Source: Pseudanabaena sp. UBA1465 (lineage in GTDB: Bacteria > Cyanobacteriota > Cyanobacteriia > Pseudanabaenales > Pseudanabaenaceae). Taken from it: DNA of 21,889 bases. The notes under the pieces are model-generated. The model ran no database searches. It was not told the DNA's origin and was given only the letters and a program-made list of their open reading frames with translations. The stretch spans positions 1-21,889 of the forward strand of contig DCSN01000130.1 in NCBI GenBank assembly GCA_002325645.1, written 5' to 3'. Below are positions 6,385 through 14,247 of this stretch, piece by piece; position 1 is the stretch's first letter; each line of letters starts with the position of its first letter. The position numbers and the translations under genes were made by a program.

Positions 6385-6795
6385 GATTTGACGAATATCA
6401 AAAGAAGCTTGTGAAGCATAAAAGCAAACATCAAACTCACAGAAAAAGTTTGAACGCCCAAGAATAAGCGGAACCTCATTAGAAAGAGTCCATGCGAACG
6501 CCAATCGCACAATCTCAAAATCACTTACCTTTGCTGACAGTACCAAACCTCGCGCTTTCAGCAAAGCAAGATTTCCACTCAAAACAATTTCAGTGGTTTG
6601 ATTTTCCCAAATCACTCCAAGTTGCACGCCTAAATCATACGGCAAAACATTCACGCTTGAACCAGTATCCAACAAACCAGACACCTCAAGCACAGACTCC
6701 TTATGGATGAGCCGTAATGGTAAATATGGAACGCGATCGACCACACCATAACGATCTTCCTGCCGAACAAACGCGAACTTTTTAGCGTCAAGCAT
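6367..6795 (-). CDS. Retropepsin-like (clan AA) aspartic protease
   Basis: 142 residues. The protease signature is at about 41-50 (LLDTGSSVNV, catalytic Asp43), followed by a second hydrophobic-glycine element at about 110-114 (LILGR). Single-domain retropepsin-like proteins of this length act as homodimers, and they are common in cyanobacteria. The start is 2 bp past the stop of the upstream 75-residue gene, so the two are one transcription unit. The last six or so residues (GKSRK end) are read from the antisense of tail repeat 5, so the C-terminus seems to have been set by the repeat. The natural substrate is unknown. Confidence 0.8.
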   Translation of the reverse strand: MLDAKKFAFVRQEDRYGVVDRVPYLPLRLIHKESVLEVSGLLDTGSSVNVLPYDLGVQLGVIWENQTTEIVLSGNLALLKARGLVLSAKVSDFEIVRLAFAWTLSNEVPLILGRSNFFCEFDVCFYASQASFDIRQIGKSRK

Positions 6796-6797
6796 AA

Positions 6798-7025
6798 TTA
6801 TCCTGCTTTAATAGAATCTTCTTCTAGAAGTTGCATTAACTGGTGAGCAGCTTGATGACTATCATAGGGCGACCAAACAGGATAGACAGCCCCATTCTGA
6901 AAAGGTTCTAGCAAGTTTTCTACGCCTTCCTCTTTAGACAAATCAACCAACAAAAACTGCATCACTAGAAACTTATCTGCACGGGACAATTTTTGAAGAT
7001 TTGGCAATAAATCAGTAACAGACAT
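6798..7025 (-). CDS. Small protein preceding the retropepsin-like gene
   Basis: 75 residues, mostly helical in appearance (LLPNLQKLSRADKFLVMQFL…, then HQAAHQLMQLLEED). No catalytic motif is visible. It sits 2 bp ahead of the protease gene on the same strand. The layout of a small helical protein followed by a retropepsin-like protein looks like a two-gene module and may be antitoxin-like, but the function is not known. Confidence 0.7.
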   Translation of the reverse strand: MSVTDLLPNLQKLSRADKFLVMQFLLVDLSKEEGVENLLEPFQNGAVYPVWSPYDSHQAAHQLMQLLEEDSIKAG

Positions 7026-7042
7026 ATGCTTATATATGTTGA

Positions 7043-7246
7043 GATATAAAGTCAGTTTATCATCTGACTGGTAAAATAATCCATATCCAAAGCAGCTATC
7101 CTAAATGTCCATTGGTTAAAATCATTGCAGTCTACGAACTCGATCCGAATAAATGGAATAACGATTTCATAGTAAGGAGAAAACCGCCACAACATAACAC
7201 AGCCATTTTGCGAATGGATATTAGAACTTTTGAGAAGTACGATTGA
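7043..7246 (+). other. Open stretch in the 279-bp divergent spacer, possible gene remnant
   Basis: The spacer between the minus-strand pair and the cyclase gene (7026-7304) has one plus frame open for 67 codons. It contains protein-like sequence (LVKIIAVYELDPNKW, then RRKPPQHNTAILRMD) but no ATG; a TTG at 7112 would give 43 residues. It may be a decayed gene. The spacer also has a 6-bp stem (AGTCAG/CTGACT, 7050-7069) and presumably both promoters. Confidence 0.25.
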
Positions 7247-7304
7247 GACGCATCAGGTCGTGAACTATCAAATTCATCGCATCAGCGATAGGTGAAATAT
7301 AACT

Positions 7305-8405
7305 ATGCTCAAAATTTTTAATTCTGATAAACGTAACCATAAGGTGATCGCTGAAGCCGTCAAGTCTTTAACGAAGCATGATATAGGCGATCGCGAACGG
7401 TCAAATTTTCTTTCTTTCTTACAAAATCCCGATCACCGATCGCTCTATCACACCAACCCGCGCTTGATTGCGGAGCAATTACAACTCTCAGAGCGTGAAA
7501 CCCTGAATCTGCTGGTAATTGCCCTGAAAGAAGGAATCGTTACCCTGAATTGGGATATTCAATGTCCCTGTTGTCAGGGAATTGACTTTGCGGCAACACA
7601 ATTGGGAAAGTTAAGAACATGGCATATTTGTCCTGCTTGCCACCATAAGCATGAGTCGGATGCCGATCAACAGGTGCGAGTTACCTTTAGTATTGACGAG
7701 AGATTGCGATCGCTACCTAAGGAAGCCAATGATCCTGAGTTTCGGAATCAAATCGATGCTAAGTATGGAGTGGTTTCGGGACATCGGCTGTTAACTTTGC
7801 AGATTTTTCGGGAGCTATTTCCCCGCGAAACCATACCGCCTAATGAAAGTTTATTAATTCGACAGGTCACGCTTCTATTCACAGATTTAGCTGGATCGAC
7901 GGCTCTCTATGCTCAAAGGGGAGATTCCCAAGCCTATAGCTTAGTGCGTCAGCATTTCGATCTTCTCTTTCAAATTGTCGATCGCCACAATGGAGCCGTA
8001 ATTAAAACCATTGGCGATGCAATTATGGCAAGTTTTACCGTACCTGAGGATGGACTAAAAGCCGCGATCGCTATGCAAGAAGCCATGCAATATTTTAATC
8101 AACAATTTGCCTCCACCGAACAGCATCTCATTCTCAAAGTGGGGATTCATGCGGGAGCCTGTATTAGCGTTAATCTCAATGACAGATCGGACTACTTCGG
8201 CACAACGGTAAATACTGCCGCCAGAGTGGAAGGACTTAGCCAAGGTAACGACATCGTATTCACAGAATCATTGCTCAGTCATGCACAGGCGATCGCCGCC
8301 ACAGAAAATTATCAATACAAACAGAGTTCTGCAAATTTAAAAGGCTTAAGTGAACCTCTGATCGTATTTCATATGAACATCGCTAAAAGTACCTTGACGG
8401 TTTGA
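7305..8405 (+). CDS. Class III adenylate cyclase with N-terminal zinc-ribbon region
   Basis: 366 residues; ATG 7305 is preceded by AGGTGA at 7290-7295. The N-terminal half has a zinc-ribbon-like set Cys87, Cys89, Cys90, Cys109 and Cys112 inside a region resembling DUF5939. The catalytic domain covers about 186-350. Metal-binding Asp194 (LFTDLAGS) and Asp238 (TIGDAIM), the adenine-selecting pair Lys234 and Asp296 (DYFG), and the transition-state pair Asn303 and Arg307 (TTVNTAAR) are all present. It should therefore work as a homodimer making cAMP from ATP. There is no transmembrane segment, so it is cytosolic. The N-terminal region probably senses a signal; which one is unknown. Confidence 0.9.
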   Translation: MLKIFNSDKRNHKVIAEAVKSLTKHDIGDRERSNFLSFLQNPDHRSLYHTNPRLIAEQLQLSERETLNLLVIALKEGIVTLNWDIQCPCCQGIDFAATQLGKLRTWHICPACHHKHESDADQQVRVTFSIDERLRSLPKEANDPEFRNQIDAKYGVVSGHRLLTLQIFRELFPRETIPPNESLLIRQVTLLFTDLAGSTALYAQRGDSQAYSLVRQHFDLLFQIVDRHNGAVIKTIGDAIMASFTVPEDGLKAAIAMQEAMQYFNQQFASTEQHLILKVGIHAGACISVNLNDRSDYFGTTVNTAARVEGLSQGNDIVFTESLLSHAQAIAATENYQYKQSSANLKGLSEPLIVFHMNIAKSTLTV

Positions 8406-8425
8406 TACAGCAATTTTTGATTAAG

Positions 8426-8486
8426 CGAACCAAGAAATTTTTTGAAAGTGTTGCAAAGCAACACTTTCAAAAAATTTCTTGGTTCG
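8426..8486. repeat. Perfect 29-bp inverted repeat, loop AAA
   Basis: Arms 8426-8454 and 8458-8486 are perfectly complementary around AAA. The centre is TTGC-AAA-GCAA. It lies between the cyclase and uvrA. There is no clean T-run after it, so it may be a terminator or a dispersed palindromic element. Confidence 0.9.
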
Positions 8487-8571
8487 GGTTTGAGCGCAAA
8501 GCGTTGTCATCTGCCAAATATCACGGTGATCACCTAGACTAGTAACAAATCTTGATGATTAGCCCTGACCT

Positions 8572-11466
8572 ATGCCAGACCATACCCACATCCATGTTAG
8601 AGGTGCGAGACAGCACAACCTCAAAAATGTTGACCTGACAATTCCCCGCGATCGCCTGATCGTGTTTACAGGTGTATCTGGCTCTGGCAAATCATCCCTC
8701 GCCTTTGATACGATTTTTGCCGAAGGTCAGCGCCGCTATGTGGAATCGCTCAGTGCCTATGCGCGGCAATTTTTAGGACAAGTCGATAAGCCTGATGTGG
8801 ACTACATCGAGGGCTTAAGCCCTGCGATTTCCATTGATCAAAAATCCACTTCCCATAATCCGCGCTCGACAGTCGGCACGGTCACAGAAATCTATGACTA
8901 TTTGCGATTATTATTTGGTCGCGCTGGTTCGCCCCACTGCCCGATCTGCGATCGCAATATTGCGCCCCAAAGTATCGATCACATGGTTGATACGATTATG
9001 GAATTAAGCGATCGCACGCGCTTCCAATTACTCGCGCCTGTAATTCGTGGCAAAAAGGGAACCCATAAAAAATTGTTAGCTAGTCTTGCTTCCGAAGGTT
9101 TTGGCAGAGTTCGCATTGATGGTGAAGTGCGGGAACTGAGCGACAATATCGAACTCGATAAGAATAAACTCCATGATATTGAAATCGTGGTCGATCGCCT
9201 AGTTCGCAAGGATGATATTCAAGAGCGTTTAACCGATTCTCTCGCTACTTGTTTAAAACGTGCGGAAGGGATTGCGATGGTAGAGATTTTAAATCCCTCA
9301 CCCCCAACCCCTCTCCCAGAGGGAGAGGGGAGCAAGAAATCTAAGCAAGAAAGTAGTATTCTGACTTTTTCTGAAAACTTTGCTTGTCCTGAACATGGCG
9401 CGGTAATGGAAGAACTATCACCCCGTATGTTCTCTTTCAATTCTCCCTATGGTGCTTGTCCTGCCTGTCATGGATTGGGAAGTATTAAAACCTTTAATCT
9501 CGAACTGATCGTTCCCGATCCCTCTCTGCCCATATATGCCGCGATCGCACCTTGGGCGGATAAAACCCATACCTACTATATTTCGCTGCTATCTAGTGTC
9601 GGTGAATATGCAGGCTTTGAAATTAATACACCTTGGGAACAGCTTTCTCAAGCCCAAATTGATATTATTCTGCATGGCACAACGGAGAAGATTTTAATTA
9701 AGCCTGATTCCCTTTATCGCGATCGCGCTGAGGGCTATTACAAACGCTATGAAGGGGCGATCGCTATTCTGGAACAGCAGTATAAAGAGGCGGGTGAATC
9801 GCAACGGCAAAAGCTAGAGAATTATCTGATCGAGCAACCCTGTGCAACTTGCGAAGGTACGCGCCTCAAGCCTGAATCCCTTGCGGTGCGGATTGGCGGC
9901 TTTAATATTATTGAGTTTGTATCCGTTCCCATTGGCACTTGCTTAAACCGTCTCAAAAATCTTGATCTTGATTCACGCACAAGACAAATCGGCGATCGGG
10001 TATTGCAAGAAATCGAAGCTAGATTGCAATTTTTATTAGATGTCGGTTTAGATTATCTAACCCTTGACCGTTCCACCATGTCGCTCTCAGGCGGCGAAGC
10101 CCAACGGATTCGCCTTGCTACCCAGATCGGTTCAGGATTAACAGGGGTTCTCTATGTATTGGACGAACCGAGTATTGGACTACATCAAAGAGATAACTCG
10201 CGATTGCTTGCCACATTAACCAAACTGCGGGATCTCGGCAATACCCTCATCGTGGTTGAGCATGACGAAGAAACCATTCGGGCGGCTGATTATCTCGTTG
10301 ATATTGGACCAGGAGCAGGCGTGCATGGTGGGCGAGTTGTCGCACAGGGTAGCGTTAAAGATATTGAGACACATCCTGAATCCCTCACGGGAGCTTATCT
10401 TTCCAAACAAAAGCAAATTTATACACCTGCGGAACGGCGCGAAGGCAATGGCAAACATTTAGAAATTTGCAATGCTTATTTGAATAATCTCAAAAATATT
10501 AATGTCAAGATTCCATTGGGCGAATTGGTCTGCATCACAGGCGTATCAGGCTCAGGCAAATCTACTTTAATTAATGACCTGCTGCACCATGCCCTCGAAC
10601 ATAATTTTTCTCGTAAAGTGCCAGTTCCTAAAGGTATAGATGAAGTTAAGGGACTGAATCATCTTGATAAATTCATCGTCATCGATCAATCCCCGATCGG
10701 ACGCACACCGCGATCCAACCCTGCTACCTATACAGGGCTATTCGATGTGATCCGCGAAACCTTTGCTCTGACAACGGCGGCGAAAACTCGTGGCTACAAA
10801 GCGGGACAATTTTCCTTTAATGTCAAAGGTGGACGCTGTGAAGCTTGTTCGGGGCAGGGCGTAAACATCATTTCTATGAATTTCTTACCCGATGTCTATG
10901 TGCAGTGTGATGTCTGCAAAGGCGCAAGGTATAACCGCGAGACGCTGCAAGTTAAGTACAAGGAAAAGACGATCGCCGATGTGCTAGATATGACCATCGA
11001 AGAAGCGATGCACTTTTTCGAGAATATCCCCTCCGCCCATGCCAAATTGGGAATGCTGGTGGATGTGGGCTTAGGCTATGTGCGTCTCGGTCAGTCTGCG
11101 CCCACGCTCTCAGGCGGTGAAGCCCAACGGGTAAAACTTGCTACGGAATTAGCGAGACGCGCCACGGGCAAAACCCTCTATTTAATCGATGAGCCGACTA
11201 CGGGTTTAAGCTTTTATGATGTGCATAAATTGCTGGATGTGATGCAGCGCCTCGTTGACAAGGGCAATAGCATCATCACAATTGAGCATAATCTGGATGT
11301 GATTCGCTGTGCTGATTGGATTATTGATTTGGGACCAGAAGGAGGCGATCGCGGTGGTGAGGTGATTGCCGAAGGCACACCCGAACAGGTGGCTAAAGCC
11401 AAGAAATCCTACACTGGTAAATATCTCAAGCAAGTTTTAGCCGAATATCCGCGCAGCAAATCCTAA
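8572..11466 (+). CDS. uvrA: UvrABC excinuclease subunit A
   Basis: 964 residues, about 20 more than usual. UvrA is the ATP-driven damage-recognition subunit of nucleotide excision repair and works as a dimer that loads UvrB. Walker A motifs are at 34-41 and 657-664 (GVSGSGKS), ABC signatures at 505-511 and 846-852 (LSGGEAQ). Zinc-module cysteines are at 756/759 and 779/782, with another CxxC in SPHCPICDRN. In the FACPEHG segment a histidine replaces the second cysteine of the CPxC motif seen in E. coli. The extra length comes from a proline-rich insertion at about 241-255, encoded by a palindromic repeat. The reading frame is intact, so the gene is probably functional. Confidence 0.97.
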   Translation: MPDHTHIHVRGARQHNLKNVDLTIPRDRLIVFTGVSGSGKSSLAFDTIFAEGQRRYVESLSAYARQFLGQVDKPDVDYIEGLSPAISIDQKSTSHNPRSTVGTVTEIYDYLRLLFGRAGSPHCPICDRNIAPQSIDHMVDTIMELSDRTRFQLLAPVIRGKKGTHKKLLASLASEGFGRVRIDGEVRELSDNIELDKNKLHDIEIVVDRLVRKDDIQERLTDSLATCLKRAEGIAMVEILNPSPPTPLPEGEGSKKSKQESSILTFSENFACPEHGAVMEELSPRMFSFNSPYGACPACHGLGSIKTFNLELIVPDPSLPIYAAIAPWADKTHTYYISLLSSVGEYAGFEINTPWEQLSQAQIDIILHGTTEKILIKPDSLYRDRAEGYYKRYEGAIAILEQQYKEAGESQRQKLENYLIEQPCATCEGTRLKPESLAVRIGGFNIIEFVSVPIGTCLNRLKNLDLDSRTRQIGDRVLQEIEARLQFLLDVGLDYLTLDRSTMSLSGGEAQRIRLATQIGSGLTGVLYVLDEPSIGLHQRDNSRLLATLTKLRDLGNTLIVVEHDEETIRAADYLVDIGPGAGVHGGRVVAQGSVKDIETHPESLTGAYLSKQKQIYTPAERREGNGKHLEICNAYLNNLKNINVKIPLGELVCITGVSGSGKSTLINDLLHHALEHNFSRKVPVPKGIDEVKGLNHLDKFIVIDQSPIGRTPRSNPATYTGLFDVIRETFALTTAAKTRGYKAGQFSFNVKGGRCEACSGQGVNIISMNFLPDVYVQCDVCKGARYNRETLQVKYKEKTIADVLDMTIEEAMHFFENIPSAHAKLGMLVDVGLGYVRLGQSAPTLSGGEAQRVKLATELARRATGKTLYLIDEPTTGLSFYDVHKLLDVMQRLVDKGNSIITIEHNLDVIRCADWIIDLGPEGGDRGGEVIAEGTPEQVAKAKKSYTGKYLKQVLAEYPRSKS
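9292..9336 (+). repeat. Palindromic repeat inserted in frame within uvrA
   Basis: The sequence contains CCCCTCTCCC-AGA-GGGAGAGGGG (9308-9330), a perfect 10-bp stem with 3-nt loop. It encodes PSPPTPLPEGEG. This sequence type is familiar from intergenic dispersed repeats of cyanobacteria (from memory). In E. coli UvrA the corresponding segment is only a short linker before the FSANFACP region. Confidence 0.75.
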
Positions 11467-11468
11467 TG

Positions 11469-11512
11469 CTAACTTTTTTGTGATGCGGCGAAGCCATACC
11501 ACAAAAAGTTAG
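11469..11512 (+). terminator. Stem-loop directly after uvrA
   Basis: Outer arms CTAACTTTTTTGTG (11469-11482) and CACAAAAAGTTAG (11500-11512) pair with one bulge. The inner centre is GGC-GAA-GCC. It starts two bases after the uvrA stop and is a likely 3' end for the transcript. Confidence 0.65.
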
Positions 11513-11697
11513 TTCTTTACTACAAGTAAATAAAATTAATCTAAAAGCTTAGTTTTTGCCTCAAATATTAATTTGTTTTAAGTTATCTCACAATCTGAGC
11601 ATTGAATGTAAACCACTACGATAAACTTGATTTCAAACATCCCATACCTATTTTTTCTTTTGAGATAGGTACATATATTGATTGGAGCAATAGCAAT

Positions 11698-11943
11698 ATG
11701 TCGCATGCAGTCAAAATTTATGACACCTGTATCGGCTGCACACAATGCGTGCGAGCCTGTCCTTGTGATGTTTTGGAAATGGTTCCTTGGGATGGATGCA
11801 AAGCGGCTCAAATCGCTTCTTCTCCCCGTACCGAGGACTGCATTGGTTGCAAACGTTGCGAAACTGCTTGCCCCACTGACTTCCTAAGCGTCCGTGTCTA
11901 TCTTGGTGCTGAAACCAGCCGCAGCATGGGTCTAACTTACTAA
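11698..11943 (+). CDS. psaC: Photosystem I iron-sulfur centre subunit VII
   Basis: 81 residues, the standard PsaC length. ATG 11698 is chosen over a longer frame because of the conserved start MSHAVKIYDT and GGAG at 11684-11687. Two 4Fe-4S motifs are complete: Cys11, 14, 17, 21 and Cys48, 51, 54, 58. They hold clusters FB and FA on the stromal (cytoplasmic) side of photosystem I and pass electrons to ferredoxin. It appears to be monocistronic, bounded by the uvrA stem-loop on the left and two hairpins on the right. Confidence 0.99.
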   Translation: MSHAVKIYDTCIGCTQCVRACPCDVLEMVPWDGCKAAQIASSPRTEDCIGCKRCETACPTDFLSVRVYLGAETSRSMGLTY

Positions 11944-12010
11944 TTACGAATTATTTAATTACGAATTACGAATTTTTAATTCTTGGTTTTTAATTTCTAA
12001 TTTTTAATTA
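11944..12010. repeat. AT-rich tandem-like ATTACGAATT segment after psaC
   Basis: Several imperfect copies of ATTACGAATT and TTTTTAATT follow the psaC stop. This is low-complexity spacer of a kind often seen between cyanobacterial genes. No function is visible. Confidence 0.55.
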
Positions 12011-12066
12011 AGCTAGATTCTTGTTTATTTTTCGTTAAGTGCAATTATTTTTTTATCCTGCATTTA

Positions 12067-12098
12067 AATTTAGGAGTGTCGTTTGGTACTCCTAAATT
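12067..12098 (+). terminator. Hairpin downstream of psaC
   Basis: 11-bp arms AATTTAGGAGT and ACTCCTAAATT surround a 10-nt loop. It lies 124 bp after psaC and is likely to end or stabilise its transcript. Confidence 0.5.
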
Positions 12099-12103
12099 GC
12101 TTT

Positions 12104-12142
12104 AAAAGGGAGAGGAGGCGCATCGCGCCTCCTCTCCCTTTT
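12104..12142. repeat. Perfect 18-bp inverted repeat, loop ATC
   Basis: Arms 12104-12121 and 12125-12142 are perfectly complementary (AAAAGGGAGAGGAGGCGC). The stem ends in TTTT, so it can work as an intrinsic terminator for psaC. The centre is GCGC-ATC-GCGC. Confidence 0.85.
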
Positions 12143-12196
12143 GAGTTTAATTTAAGTTTAAATATAGGTCTGGATATTTTTTAATTTTTGCTTGCC

Positions 12197-13201
12197 ATGC
12201 TGGATATTTGCGATCGCTTGCCTGAAGGTTTACTTGATCTTGAGTCTGATCAACTTTACAAAATCTTTGAACGCCCCACATTAATTCATTTACAAGGCGA
12301 TCGCCAGCCACCGTTATTTGTTTCAATTTTGTTGCATGGCAATGAAACAACGAGTTGGTTAGCTATGCGCGAATTACTTCGCAAGTATCAAAATCCTATC
12401 CAAAATCAAAGCTTGCCGAGATCGCTGTCTATATTTATCGGTAATATTTCAGCAGCCAGATATCGCCTCAGACATTTGCCAAATCAACCTGACTATAATC
12501 GCATCTGGCAAACAGGGGATTCGCCAGAGCATCACATGGCGCAACAGGTAATAAACGAAATGCGATCGCGTGGGGTATTTGCCAGTATCGATGTGCATAA
12601 TAATACGGGTCGGAATCCTCATTACGGCTGCATTACGCATTTAGAAAAAGATTTTCGCAAACTGGCGAGATTATTTAGCAAAACCGTTGTTTATTACACC
12701 AGTCCCAAAACAGTACAGTCCTTTGCCTTTGGACATTTCTGCCCCTCCATTGTCGTGGAATGCGGACAGCCCGATCTACCTGAAGGCACAGCCCACGCCT
12801 TGGCATATGTAGAGACCTGTTTAAATTTAGAAAGCTTTGCAAATTTGCCAGATTCCGCGATCGCCGACATCAATTTATTTCACACTGTGGCGATCGTCAA
12901 AGTCCCTGAAGAAATTAATTTCAGTTTTGATGGTAATCCTCACGATGACATCACTTTTCCCAACGGAATGGATTGCCTCAATTTTTGCGAATTACCAATT
13001 GGGGCAAACTTTGGTAAAGCTAAAACCGATCGCGCCTATTTGTCAGCCATGAGTGAAGATGGTGAAGAAAAAAGCGATCGCTTTTTTCAAATCGAAAACG
13101 GCGAAATTAAATTAAAAGTTGCAGCGATGCCATCAATGCTAACTCTCGATACCGATATTGTTCGCCAAGATTGTCTATGCTACCTCATGCAGAGAATGTA
13201 A
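12197..13201 (+). CDS. M14-like metallohydrolase of the succinylglutamate desuccinylase/aspartoacylase type
   Basis: 334 residues from ATG 12197; a TTG at 12188 would add three. Zinc ligands and catalytic residues are visible: His47 and Glu50 (LLHGNET), His134 (SIDVHNNTGRNP) and the catalytic Glu188 (VVECGQPD). The DxHNNTGxNP motif points to the AstE/AspA branch rather than true carboxypeptidases. These enzymes release the acyl or amino-acid part from N-acyl amino acids or similar substrates; the actual substrate cannot be told. There is no signal peptide, so it is cytoplasmic. It stands alone between hairpins and a convergent coiled-coil gene. Confidence 0.85.
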   Translation: MLDICDRLPEGLLDLESDQLYKIFERPTLIHLQGDRQPPLFVSILLHGNETTSWLAMRELLRKYQNPIQNQSLPRSLSIFIGNISAARYRLRHLPNQPDYNRIWQTGDSPEHHMAQQVINEMRSRGVFASIDVHNNTGRNPHYGCITHLEKDFRKLARLFSKTVVYYTSPKTVQSFAFGHFCPSIVVECGQPDLPEGTAHALAYVETCLNLESFANLPDSAIADINLFHTVAIVKVPEEINFSFDGNPHDDITFPNGMDCLNFCELPIGANFGKAKTDRAYLSAMSEDGEEKSDRFFQIENGEIKLKVAAMPSMLTLDTDIVRQDCLCYLMQRM

Positions 13202-13274
13202 CTTGTAACTAAGTTTATGGCTTATCTTTTTTATACATCTGCCCCGTCTGATAATAAGAATCGATTGGACTTAC

Positions 13275-13637
13275 TCATCTATCTCTCTCAGCCCTTTTGC
13301 GTTCTAACTCAGTCATTCTTTGCTCTAAGTCCAATTTATCAGACTCATAGGAAAGGCTGTAACCAATCAGGCGATCAATTAATCTTTCTTGCTTTTTAGC
13401 ATTTTCTAACATTAGTTCTATGTCTTGGCGATCGCGAATTTGATCTTCTTGGATGCTTCTCTGTACTGCCGACAGTTGTTTAGTTTGCTCAATTAAAAGC
13501 AAAATATCTTCGCGATTTCGATTAGTGTCCTCGTGATCGCGTAATTGGCTTTCTTGATATCGCAACTGGCTTTCCTGTAATTCTCTTTGGACTGCCAGCA
13601 TATCCGCAATCAACGCTTGCATTTCTTCAAAAGTCAT
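13275..13637 (-). CDS. Coiled-coil protein of unknown function
   Basis: 120 residues, almost entirely charged and glutamine-rich heptads with internal repetition (LQESQLRYQESQLRDHED). It reads as one long coiled coil interrupted by a short segment LIGYSLSYESDK. There is no enzymatic motif. Similar short coiled-coil proteins occur widely in cyanobacteria. It converges with the metallohydrolase gene, 73 bp away. Function unknown; structural or adaptor roles are possible. Confidence 0.75.
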   Translation of the reverse strand: MTFEEMQALIADMLAVQRELQESQLRYQESQLRDHEDTNRNREDILLLIEQTKQLSAVQRSIQEDQIRDRQDIELMLENAKKQERLIDRLIGYSLSYESDKLDLEQRMTELERKRAERDR

Positions 13638-13676
13638 AGCTTCACATCTTAAATATCACATCTAAATATCATAGCA

Positions 13677-13731
13677 ATCGCCATTTGCGTTAGTACAAAT
13701 TACAAGATTTTGCACTAACACAAATGGTGAT
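13677..13731. repeat. Imperfect inverted repeat upstream of the coiled-coil gene
   Basis: Arms at about 13677-13694 and 13714-13731 pair (ATCGCCATTTGCGTTAGT against its near complement), with two wobble positions. The loop is about 19 nt. It lies between two minus-strand genes and may terminate the small secreted-protein transcript. Confidence 0.6.
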
Positions 13732-13762
13732 CGCCATACAAAAGTTAGGAAGATCAACTTCT

Positions 13763-14065
13763 TCAGCGATTATTATTTTTGTAAGACGTGACAGGCTTGC
13801 CATTACTGTCATTGAAATAATAGGCTCTAAACCTTCCAGTCGAAAAAGTGGAGTAAACGGGCGGCTTAGAATTTGTACTTACCTGCGCTGAAGGTTCGAG
13901 AACATTACACAGAGGATTGAGGGATACAAAAGTCCCATCAGATAGAATCATAAAACAGGCATAGTATCTCTCTAGCTCTTGATAGCTATTTTGATATCTA
14001 TTGCTTCGGTATGGTTCGGCGTAGCTATCTGAATTTTGACCAAAAGTTACCATACTAGAAATCAA
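13763..14065 (-). CDS. Small secreted protein of unknown function, 5' end uncertain
   Basis: 100 residues from a TTG; an ATG lies at 14053. The first residues look like the end of a signal-peptide hydrophobic core. The same frame stays open upstream and adds ERSLFGITSVLLFSLISS, a good hydrophobic core, but it has no start codon. A frameshift at eight T (14109-14116, plus strand) would connect it to a GTG at 14135. The mature part (about 70 residues) has two cysteines and is rich in Ser, Tyr and Asn, with no family I know. It is probably exported. Confidence 0.55.
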   Translation of the reverse strand: MISSMVTFGQNSDSYAEPYRSNRYQNSYQELERYYACFMILSDGTFVSLNPLCNVLEPSAQVSTNSKPPVYSTFSTGRFRAYYFNDSNGKPVTSYKNNNR

Positions 14066-14135
14066 AGAAAACAGTAAAACACTGGTAATTCCAAATAGTG
14101 AGCGCTCGTTTTTTTTCGCTATTAATTATTCCCAC
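14066..14135 (-). other. Signal-peptide coding segment, apparently frameshifted
   Basis: Reading minus-strand from GTG 14135 gives MGIINSEK; after the A8 run (14109-14116) the frame shifts. With seven A the protein continues NERSLFGITSVLLFSLISS into the downstream gene. This is a textbook n-region and h-region. AGGTAAAG upstream of the GTG may be its ribosome binding site. Confidence 0.45.
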
Positions 14136-14247
14136 AAATCTTTACCTAAAAATATTGGCGACAGAAAATCTGATTTGCTCTAATTATAACTCATAAAATT
14201 ATTATAATATGAATTAAATCAAAAATAATCAGATTAATTTCTTTTCG

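Noticed and set aside
9219..9440. Minus-strand frame across the uvrA insertion
   Set aside because: It is the shadow of uvrA and the palindrome; no start signal or family features.
11942..12010. Repeats ATTACGAATT as an origin or iteron set
   Set aside because: Copies are irregular, and no DnaA boxes or replication gene lie nearby.
13217..13399. 60-residue plus-strand frame after the metallohydrolase
   Set aside because: It is mostly antisense to the coiled-coil gene and has no family features.
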